Below, piece after piece: positions 45,183 to 51,920 of a stretch of 64,000 nt of DNA. Position numbers and translations under genes: made by a program. Position 1 is the first letter of the stretch, and each line of letters begins with the position of its first letter. The notes under the pieces are model-generated. The model saw nothing but the letters and a program-made list of their open reading frames with translations, was not told where the DNA came from and made no database searches. The stretch is from Paraburkholderia metrosideri (GTDB lineage Bacteria > Pseudomonadota > Gammaproteobacteria > Burkholderiales > Burkholderiaceae), in assembly GCF_904848625.1 (NCBI RefSeq), contig NZ_CAJHCP010000004.1, forward strand, positions 372,001 through 436,000, read 5' to 3'.

Positions 45183-46913
45183 TTATCCGGTGACGGCAAG
45201 GGTTGCGGAGTCGGTCGGGGGAGCCGCGAAGTCGAGACTGTCCGTGCGTTGAAAAGCACGCATCGCCACGGCGACCTGACCGGCGCGCCCATCGGACGGG
45301 TGCGCGAGAATGAAACGCAACGCAACGCCACGTTTCGCGCAGAACACGTCGAGTTGCACCAGCGCACGGCACGCCGACGCATCGATCCGCGCCACTTCGC
45401 TCAGATCGAGTGCGATGCGCGCGGGCGGTGAGCTCTGCAGCCGGCGCAACAACGGCCCGACGATTTTTCGTTCGACGTTGTAGCTGAGCAGCGCCCCCTT
45501 TGCACTCAGACGCAACTGCGTGTCGAGCTTACCCGGCTCACCCGGCTCATCCCACCGAACCTCGAGCGAGCGCGGCGACGGCACGCCGAGCAACGCACCG
45601 GCCACGCAGCCCACAAAAAAGCCGATGCTCGGCTGCGCGCTGAACAGCGTCACGCCCGCTTCGATCAGGAACAGCCACATCGCGCAGCCGATCACCCGAC
45701 GTGGCTCGGTATCCGAGAACGCCATGGCGGTCATGGAACGCGACCAGTCGTCGATCATGTCGAGCGACATCACGATCACCACCACCGCCGCCGACAGTTT
45801 CGGCAACATCGCGACCAGTTGCACGCCTGCGGTCAACGCCAGCAGAACCAGCGCTGCGTGCAGCAATGCGACGACGCGGGTTTGCGCGCCGGCGGCGATC
45901 GCCATCGTCGAGCGCGTGACCGAGCCGACACAAGGCAGCAGCGCGAGCACACCGAGCAGCATGTTGAGCGCACCGAATGCGGTGAGATCGCGGTCGACGG
46001 AACCGCGCCGTTGCGTCAGCGATTCAATGCTGGAGACGGCGATCACGGTATCGATCGAAGCAATGAAGCCGATCGCCATGCCGTAGCCAATCACCCACGC
46101 CAGCGTCGACAGATCGAGCAGGCCAGCGAGGCGCTGCCACAGCGGAAAATCGAGCGGCCGCCACGCTCCGAGGTCGAGCCCCGCGACGCCCACCAGCCGG
46201 CACGCGGCAGGCGGCGCGGGCAGCACCGCTACCACCGCGTAATACGCGGCGGCGGAGACCAGCAGCGCGGCGAACATCGACAGACCCGGCGGCAGCTTCA
46301 CGCGCGGCGCGACACCCCGGCACAAACCCTTCCAGCCGAAGTGCGCAGCGACGCCCAGCGCCACCACGCCGAGCGTGGCGAAGTGCCAGTCGAATACGCA
46401 AGTCGCGACGAACGCAAACTGATCGCTCATCGCGAGACCCGCGACGCCGAACAGCAGGCCGGATAGCACCGGCGCGGGCACCATCCGCACGAGCGAGCCG
46501 CCGCGCAACGCGCCGAGTGCGAGTTGGAACACGCCGGCAATCAACACCGCGACACACGAAAGCGCCATCACGGCCTTGATGCCGAGCACGGCAACCTGGC
46601 CGTTCAACAGCAGTTGTCCAACCAGTTGCGACATCAACACGGTCGCGGCCACGCGCGGACCGGAAATCATCGGGCGAGTGCTGGCGCCGAGCGCCGACAG
46701 CGGCACGCCGATCACGGCCGTCAGCACACCGAGCATGACGCCATACGCGGCGGCCTGCGAACCCGGCAATGCCGAGGTGGCCTGCGAGCCGAGCGCCACG
46801 TACTCGGTCGCGCAGCCCAGCGTGACGATCAGCGCAGCGAACGCTTCGACCAGCCAGCGAGTGCGGTCATCGGGCACGGCGCCTGTCGTCTTCACGGTGT
46901 GCGGCGCATTCAT
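45183..46913 (-). CDS. SulP-family anion transporter with STAS domain
   Basis: The 576-residue inner-membrane protein has the 10-14 helices of a SulP/SLC26 transporter, including VIGVPLSALGASTRPMISGP, GFIASIDTVIAVSSIESLTQ and the NMLLGVLALLPCVGSVTRS segment. A cytoplasmic STAS domain follows (RIALDLSEVARIDASACRAL). SulP proteins carry sulfate, bicarbonate or dicarboxylates; the substrate here is unknown. The ATG at 46913 overlaps the upstream stop by four bases (ATGA), and the caspase gene follows after four bases. A transporter inside a sigma/anti-sigma/caspase operon suggests an ion flux or sensing role rather than nutrition. Confidence 0.9.
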   Translation of the reverse strand: MNAPHTVKTTGAVPDDRTRWLVEAFAALIVTLGCATEYVALGSQATSALPGSQAAAYGVMLGVLTAVIGVPLSALGASTRPMISGPRVAATVLMSQLVGQLLLNGQVAVLGIKAVMALSCVAVLIAGVFQLALGALRGGSLVRMVPAPVLSGLLFGVAGLAMSDQFAFVATCVFDWHFATLGVVALGVAAHFGWKGLCRGVAPRVKLPPGLSMFAALLVSAAAYYAVVAVLPAPPAACRLVGVAGLDLGAWRPLDFPLWQRLAGLLDLSTLAWVIGYGMAIGFIASIDTVIAVSSIESLTQRRGSVDRDLTAFGALNMLLGVLALLPCVGSVTRSTMAIAAGAQTRVVALLHAALVLLALTAGVQLVAMLPKLSAAVVVIVMSLDMIDDWSRSMTAMAFSDTEPRRVIGCAMWLFLIEAGVTLFSAQPSIGFFVGCVAGALLGVPSPRSLEVRWDEPGEPGKLDTQLRLSAKGALLSYNVERKIVGPLLRRLQSSPPARIALDLSEVARIDASACRALVQLDVFCAKRGVALRFILAHPSDGRAGQVAVAMRAFQRTDSLDFAAPPTDSATLAVTG

Positions 46914-47317
46914 GACGCGGCGCCGCCGGTGACAACTGCATCGGCGGCACGGCATTGCGCATTGGCGCGGGCGCGTATCACGCCCGCCGCGCGCGAGGTC
47001 ACCTGAACCGCGTCGTCCGTCTGCAAGTCCGGAAAATGCAACTGATACGCGCCCTCTTCGTTCGGGCCGTAAGTGATGACCGCGCCGTACTGCAGCAGGA
47101 AATCGTTGACCGAACGCAGCGGCACGTCGGCGGCGAACCACGTCAGGACTTCGCCACACGGCCCGCCGCTCGCACCGCGCGTGGCGCTATGACCGTGGGC
47201 ACCGGTCAGCGTCACGGCCGCGTGCGACAGGCCCATCACCAGCCCGGCCAGCACCAGCGAGAACGCCAGTACGAAAGCCGCTTTGCTGTTGATCCAGCGT
47301 GCGAAGGTGTTCAGCAT
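46910..47317 (-). CDS. Small membrane-anchored protein sharing the anti-sigma C-terminal domain
   Basis: The 135-residue product has one N-terminal membrane helix (AAFVLAFSLVLAGLVMGLSHA) and a small outer domain. That domain resembles the C-terminus of the upstream anti-sigma protein: VNDFLLQYGAVITYGPNEEG and ALQLHFPD-like here, LRDWLLQYGGSIVAGPDAQG and RITLPD there, each followed by an Ala/Arg-rich helix and a late Cys. It may compete with, or pair with, the anti-sigma factor in signal sensing. Tightly packed: 25 bases from the anti-sigma stop, four-base overlap with SulP. Confidence 0.75.
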   Translation of the reverse strand: MLNTFARWINSKAAFVLAFSLVLAGLVMGLSHAAVTLTGAHGHSATRGASGGPCGEVLTWFAADVPLRSVNDFLLQYGAVITYGPNEEGAYQLHFPDLQTDDAVQVTSRAAGVIRARANAQCRAADAVVTGGAAS

Positions 47318-47342
47318 GGGCGTCTCGTCTGGCGGAGGATGG

Positions 47343-48200
47343 TCAGGGGGCGCTGGTAGCGCTAGCGGCACGCGGACCGCACTGCACCGCGTCGTCGATG
47401 CTTTGCGCAAGGCGGGCGCGAGCCGGGTCGTGGGTGAACGCAGCACGCGCGTCGGCGTCCGGCAACGTGATACGGAAGCGACCTTGTGCATCGGGGCCGG
47501 CGACGATCGAGCCGCCGTACTGCAGCAGCCAGTCACGCAGACCCTTGACGGTGGCATCCGGGACCGGTGTGACCCAGACATCGAGGCACGATCCGGCGGC
47601 GCCGCGCGTGGCGGCTGGCGCTTCGGTGGTCACGCGGTCGCGGTTCGTGTCGTTGATGAAATAGCCGAGCACGCCCGCCTGCGCGACGATCAGCGTGAGC
47701 AATACGGGCTGCAGCGCCGGGGCATGCGAGCGCAACCATGCTTGCAGCCGCTCGATTAGCGACGGCTCACGACGGCTGCTCGACGTCGATCCTCGATTTG
47801 GCGGTTGCGGTTGCGGTTGCGGTTGCGGTTGCGGTTGCGGTTGCGGTTGCGGTTGCGGTTGCGGTTGCGGTTGCGGTTGCGGTTGCGGTTGCGGTTGCGG
47901 CGCAATGCGAGGCGCGCCGCCGAGCGCACTTTGCAAGCGCTCGAATGCAGCGTCCGCCGTGTTGTCGACATAGTAGTCCTGCGCGACCTGGGCCGTCGCA
48001 CGCAACAACGCCAGTTCTTCCCGCAACGCAGGTGAAGCGGTCAGCCGCTGCGCCAGTTCACGTGTTTGCTCGACGCTCAACTCGCCGCGCAGATAGCTGA
48101 GCAACGCGTCGTGCGAGTTCGCGCCGTTGTCGCTGCCGTTGTCACTGCCCTTGTCGTTGCCGTTGCCGTCCATCCCTGACGGCGGTGTGTTCGTGCTCAT
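47343..48200 (-). CDS. Probable anti-sigma factor with a (Gln-Pro) tract
   Basis: The 285-residue product follows the ECF sigma gene with an ATGA overlap, the usual place of an anti-sigma factor. The cytoplasmic N-terminus (LLSYLRGELSVEQTRELAQRL) looks like an anti-sigma domain without the zinc-finger HxxxCxxC. A (Gln-Pro) tract comes next, then a membrane helix (LQPVLLTLIVAQAGVLGYFI) and an outer C-terminal domain of about 90 residues (LDVWVTPVPDATVKGLRDWL). The same outer domain recurs in the next gene. Release of the sigma factor would presumably be controlled through that outer domain. Confidence 0.8.
   Translation of the reverse strand: MSTNTPPSGMDGNGNDKGSDNGSDNGANSHDALLSYLRGELSVEQTRELAQRLTASPALREELALLRATAQVAQDYYVDNTADAAFERLQSALGGAPRIAPQPQPQPQPQPQPQPQPQPQPQPQPQPQPQPQPPNRGSTSSSRREPSLIERLQAWLRSHAPALQPVLLTLIVAQAGVLGYFINDTNRDRVTTEAPAATRGAAGSCLDVWVTPVPDATVKGLRDWLLQYGGSIVAGPDAQGRFRITLPDADARAAFTHDPARARLAQSIDDAVQCGPRAASATSAP
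47803..47898. repeat. GGTTGC hexanucleotide repeat, 16 perfect copies
   Basis: Sixteen uninterrupted copies of GGTTGC on the plus strand encode a run of alternating Gln and Pro in the anti-sigma protein on the minus strand. The unit is two codons, so slippage changes the spacer length without a frameshift. Confidence 0.97.
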
Positions 48201-48826
48201 GTCGCGCCTCCCAACGAGGATTGCGCGCAGCGCGTGAGTACGCCTTTGGTTTCGGAAATGCGCCGGCGCACGGCGACCGCCGAGCCAGCACCGGTATGCG
48301 CCTGGATTTCGGTGTCGCCGTAACCGCGCAGCGCGAGTTCGAAGGTTTGCCGGGCCAGCACGGTCAACTTGCGCATGCAGTCGGAAAGCACCCGCATGCG
48401 GGCGCTGTGCATCAGATTGTCTTCAGGCGTCGGCGTGCTATGGCCGGCCTCGCGCATCAGCTTGTCGAGCACGTCGGACGCATCCTCGCCGTCTTCGATG
48501 ATGATCGGCTCCGGATCGCCCGGACCCGCCCGGCCAATCCGGTCGATGATCTTGTTGATGGCGGCCGCCCGCAGATAGGCGGACAGGTGCGCGGCGAAAC
48601 GCTGCGGATCGTCGAGTACGGCTGGTGGCGCCGTATAACTGCCACGGCGCTCGAGGACCGCCACGAAGCATTCCTGCACGCTCTCCTCGACATCCGCGTC
48701 GCGCACCCACGGGAAACGGCGCCGCGCAATGCGAAATACATCCTTACGCAAGGTCAGGAAGAAATCGCGCAGTCGGTCCCGGTCCGCAAGCAGACGGTCG
48801 ATCGCAATGGAAGCCCCGTGGTCCAT
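48197..48826 (-). CDS. ECF-type RNA polymerase sigma factor
   Basis: The 209-residue protein has a region-2-like segment (LRKDVFRIARRRFPWVRDADVEESVQECFVAVLE, residues about 27-60). A longer-than-usual linker holds an acidic IIIEDGEDASDV insert, and a region-4 HTH follows (LARQTFELALRGYGDTEIQAHTG). Sigma factors of this shape direct polymerase to stress promoters. It heads an operon with its anti-sigma partner, a small membrane protein, SulP and caspase. The HTH is somewhat diverged, so assignment to a numbered ECF group is not possible by eye. Confidence 0.85.
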   Translation of the reverse strand: MDHGASIAIDRLLADRDRLRDFFLTLRKDVFRIARRRFPWVRDADVEESVQECFVAVLERRGSYTAPPAVLDDPQRFAAHLSAYLRAAAINKIIDRIGRAGPGDPEPIIIEDGEDASDVLDKLMREAGHSTPTPEDNLMHSARMRVLSDCMRKLTVLARQTFELALRGYGDTEIQAHTGAGSAVAVRRRISETKGVLTRCAQSSLGGAT

Positions 48827-49207
48827 TATCTGGTCAATTTGAAAAGCATTATTTTTGAGTTGCGCAGAGTATCAGAATTAAAAGCGCCGCGAAACTCCCG
48901 CAACTCCGGTGTCGCGGACGGCACGCAAAAAAACTGCGAAAGCTGGCGAACAAATTCGGGTGGCACACGAATAGCAAGGGAATGCAACCATTACGAGGAT
49001 TCTCATGCCGCGCTTGCACCCTTCAATTTTTTACACGACAGACCTTCCTGGTGTCTTATTCCAGGCATAAAATCCGCGTCACAAAGAAAACCCGAAGTAA
49101 CGCTGCGTGCGGTAAGGCCAGGGGTGGCCTGTGGCGCGGCGATGAACCAGAAGAGACCAAAAATCATGCGATATGAATACGTAAAACGTTTGCGTCACGC
49201 GCCATTA

Positions 49208-49231
49208 GAACGCCTGTGTAATACATCCGTA
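49208..49231 (+). promoter_or_regulatory. Candidate ECF-type promoter 1
   Basis: GAAC (49208-49211), 16 bases, CGTA (49228-49231). The GAAC -35 and CGT-containing -10 with 16-base spacing are the general ECF promoter layout. The longer match GAACGCC-N13-CGTAT is shared with candidate 2. Confidence 0.4.
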
Positions 49232-49289
49232 TGTTTTCAGGCCGGCAATTAGCGCATTCATAGCCGTCATCAGGCTGCCACTGCTCTCT

Positions 49290-49313
49290 GAACGTCGCGG
49301 CGCTTTAAACGTA
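49290..49313 (+). promoter_or_regulatory. Candidate ECF-type promoter 2
   Basis: GAAC (49290-49293), 16 bases, CGTA (49310-49313), in the longer form GAACGTC-N13-CGTAT. It lies about 155 bases before the first zinc-ribbon gene and in direct orientation with candidate 1. Confidence 0.4.
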
Positions 49314-49467
49314 TCGAATAGATACCCATTAAGCGCACCGTCAAGTTTTTCCGACCTTATGCCGTTAAGTCAAGCGGGCATTGTGTCGTCGCGCGTCATT
49401 GCTTTATGCAACGGTTCGCGCCGGTTCATTGGCCTGTCATAACCACAATCTGTTAGCCGGGGAATAA

Positions 49468-50604
49468 ATGTCATCGTCACAAGACGCGATTCGCGGATCG
49501 CTAGTGGTTTTCGAAGCCGTCGACGCCGCACGTAACACGCGCGCTTTCGGCCTGTTCCTCGGTTGCGCGATCTGCGCACTGATCGTCGCCGGACTGTTCG
49601 CCGGAATTGGCGCGACGCTGGCCGGCAACGGCGCATTCGCGATCGGTGGACTGTTCACGTTCATCGGTGTGGTCGCTGCGCTGATCGTGGCCGGCACCGG
49701 CGTGTCGGCGGCAGGCAAAACACTAATGGACCAGATCCAGCAACGCGCGCCGCTCACGATTCGTGATGCACTGGTCACCGGTCTGATGACGCTGCCCAAA
49801 CTGCTCGGCGTCTTCCTGATCGAAATCGCCATCTTCATCGGCTTCATGATCGCGCTCGCGATCGTGCTGTTCATCTGCAAGATCCCGTTCCTCGGACCGT
49901 TGCTTTACGTCGTGGTCTATCCGGTCGCTTCCGTGATCGCAGGGATCGTGTGGTTCACGTTCGTGTTCATCGTCAACCCGCTTGCGGCGCCCGCGCTGTG
50001 GGAAGGATATGGCGTGCGCCAGGCGCTCGGCGTGCTCGGTCTGAATCGCGGCGCATTGAACATTGGCCGCCTGCTGCCGCCGATCGTGCAGCAGATGGTG
50101 TTGCTGCTGGTGGTCGGCGTGGTCGGCTTCATTGCGTCGGCGATCCTGTTCAGCGGCTCGGCTTTCGTCGCGATGCTGGGCAGCGGCATCATCGGCTTCG
50201 GCGGCGGCATGCTTTCGATGTTCTCCGGCATGGCAGGACTCGGCGGCATGGGCGGCGGCCTGAACGGCTACATGCTGGCCACTATGATCGGCGTCGGCAT
50301 TCTTGCTGCGCTGGCCTACACGTTTCCGCTGATGGTTTATCTCGCGGGCACCTGCCGCATTTTTCTGAATCTCGCGGGCGGCTATGCGGGACCGAGCGGC
50401 CCCGCGTTGGCCGACGAGCCGTCCACACCCGCTCCGCTCGCGCCGGCACCGCGTTTCCCCGCTGCACCGCTGGCCGCGACGCCGCAAGGCGCGACTGCAC
50501 CGGCCGCTGACGCAACGCACGAGTGCCCGCACTGCGGCATGCCGGCCGAACCCGACGACGCGTTCTGCGGCGAATGCGGAGCCGATCTGCCACGAGGTGT
50601 GTGA
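49468..50604 (+). CDS. Polytopic membrane protein with C-terminal zinc ribbon
   Basis: The 378-residue product has about six membrane helices rich in Gly, Ile and Val (for example FGLFLGCAICALIVAGLFAG, LLGVFLIEIAIFIGFMIAL), then a Pro/Ala-rich linker. At the extreme C-terminus is a cytoplasmic zinc ribbon (C353, C356, C367, C370). The family is not recognised. The stop overlaps the next start by one base (TGATG). It is first in a co-directional set whose members share the same zinc-ribbon spacing. Confidence 0.85.
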   Translation: MSSSQDAIRGSLVVFEAVDAARNTRAFGLFLGCAICALIVAGLFAGIGATLAGNGAFAIGGLFTFIGVVAALIVAGTGVSAAGKTLMDQIQQRAPLTIRDALVTGLMTLPKLLGVFLIEIAIFIGFMIALAIVLFICKIPFLGPLLYVVVYPVASVIAGIVWFTFVFIVNPLAAPALWEGYGVRQALGVLGLNRGALNIGRLLPPIVQQMVLLLVVGVVGFIASAILFSGSAFVAMLGSGIIGFGGGMLSMFSGMAGLGGMGGGLNGYMLATMIGVGILAALAYTFPLMVYLAGTCRIFLNLAGGYAGPSGPALADEPSTPAPLAPAPRFPAAPLAATPQGATAPAADATHECPHCGMPAEPDDAFCGECGADLPRGV

Positions 50605-51851
50605 TGGCGAAATTTTGCGTCAAATGCCGCGCCGCGCTGGAGGCGGATGCGAAGTTCTGTGACGCATGCGGCACGCCGGTGCGTGCGCCGCGTGCCGCTC
50701 AGCGCACGGCGCCGGCTGCCCCGCTCGCTCAATCGCGCGGCGCCGGCCCTGCTGCTGCGGCGGCTGCGGCTGCGCTCGCCGCGCCGCCGGTCGAGATCAA
50801 CTGGCGCAAGGTCGGTCTGTGGGGCGGCGTGGGCGTCGGCGTGCTGGTGGTGGTCGGCGGGATCGCAGCGTTCCTCGCGATGCCGCCCGCAGCACCCAGT
50901 GCGAGCGATGTCGAAACCATCGTCAACGCGAACCCGGCGAGGGTCGCGGACGTGACCTGTCTGAGCAATTTCCCCTACGACAAGAACACGGTTCAGGTTG
51001 GCGGCTTCGACACCAACACGCAGCAATGGCTGGCGGTGCTAAGCAAAGCCGGCATCTACACGACGCCGCAGCGCGTGGGCAACGGTGCGATTTTCGGCGG
51101 CAGTCTCGAGTATTCGCATACGGCCGAAGGCGAGAAGAAGATCCATAACGGCAAGCTCTGTTTTGCCGATGGCCTGACGGTGTCGTCGGTGCAATTCGCC
51201 AAGCCGGTCAAGCTCGGCAAGCAATGGCATGTGCAAGGCACGTATAGCTACGGCTATCGTCATGCCGACGCCTGGATCCAGACGCCGGAAGCGCAACGCA
51301 ATGTGTCGGATCGTTTCGCGGATCTGCCGAAAACCACATCGATCGCGCTCGTCAAGGGTGAGCATGGCTGGGAGGCGGATAACGGCTCCCGGTTCGGCTA
51401 TGCAGCCCAGCCAGAGGAGTCGAATGCGATGGCTAACGGAGTGACGCAAGGATTCACGCAAGGGCTAACCCAAAGCCTCGCGCGCCGGGTGTTCCAACAT
51501 GCGATGGCCGGTGACGAGTCTGCCGACGAGAGTGGCGAAAGCGGCAGCCACGTCGGCATTCTGAGCCGGCTTACGTCGATGGTGTCGGGACTGTTCGGAT
51601 CGAATAGCGCGCTGACCGGCAAATGGCAGGCGGATACCAATGGCCTGCCCACCCTCGAATTCACACGCGACAGCCTGCTGGTACAAGGCAAAGCGGTTCC
51701 GGTCACGTTCGAGAAAGACAGCGGCGACAGCAAGCGGATTCACGTCCGGACAAAAACCGGCGAGACGGTGGCCGACATCGAGATTATCGACGGCGACCAT
51801 TTTTATATTTCCCAGGGGTTTGGAAGAACGCGTTTTCATCGCGTCAGTTGA
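50604..51851 (+). CDS. Membrane-anchored protein with N-terminal zinc ribbon
   Basis: The 415-residue product opens with a zinc ribbon (C5, C8, C19, C22), then an Ala-rich linker and one membrane helix (VGLWGGVGVGVLVVVGGIAAFLA, about residues 73-95). A soluble outer region of about 320 residues follows. That region has two halves: a domain with VADVTCLSNFPYDKNTVQVGG and a C-terminal lipocalin-like stretch (LTGKWQADTNGLPTLEFTRD, DIEIIDGDHFYISQG). I do not recognise the outer domains. The start at 50604 is fixed by the zinc ribbon; the upstream in-frame extension lies inside the previous gene. Confidence 0.85.
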   Translation: MAKFCVKCRAALEADAKFCDACGTPVRAPRAAQRTAPAAPLAQSRGAGPAAAAAAAALAAPPVEINWRKVGLWGGVGVGVLVVVGGIAAFLAMPPAAPSASDVETIVNANPARVADVTCLSNFPYDKNTVQVGGFDTNTQQWLAVLSKAGIYTTPQRVGNGAIFGGSLEYSHTAEGEKKIHNGKLCFADGLTVSSVQFAKPVKLGKQWHVQGTYSYGYRHADAWIQTPEAQRNVSDRFADLPKTTSIALVKGEHGWEADNGSRFGYAAQPEESNAMANGVTQGFTQGLTQSLARRVFQHAMAGDESADESGESGSHVGILSRLTSMVSGLFGSNSALTGKWQADTNGLPTLEFTRDSLLVQGKAVPVTFEKDSGDSKRIHVRTKTGETVADIEIIDGDHFYISQGFGRTRFHRVS

Positions 51852-51920
51852 CGTCAGGCGCGCCCCGGTGGCGCGCCGTGCGGATTCCTAACTGCCCGTT
51901 TACGAACCTTGAGACCTAGC

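Larger units (their letters stand above)
48827..49467. other. Divergent control region between the sigma operon and zinc-ribbon genes
   Basis: This 641-base, AT-richer spacer separates the two divergent sets. No confident gene is seen; frames crossing it are featureless. It holds two candidate ECF-type promoters for the plus-strand genes (49208-49231, 49290-49313). I found no matching element pointing towards the sigma gene itself. Confidence 0.5.
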
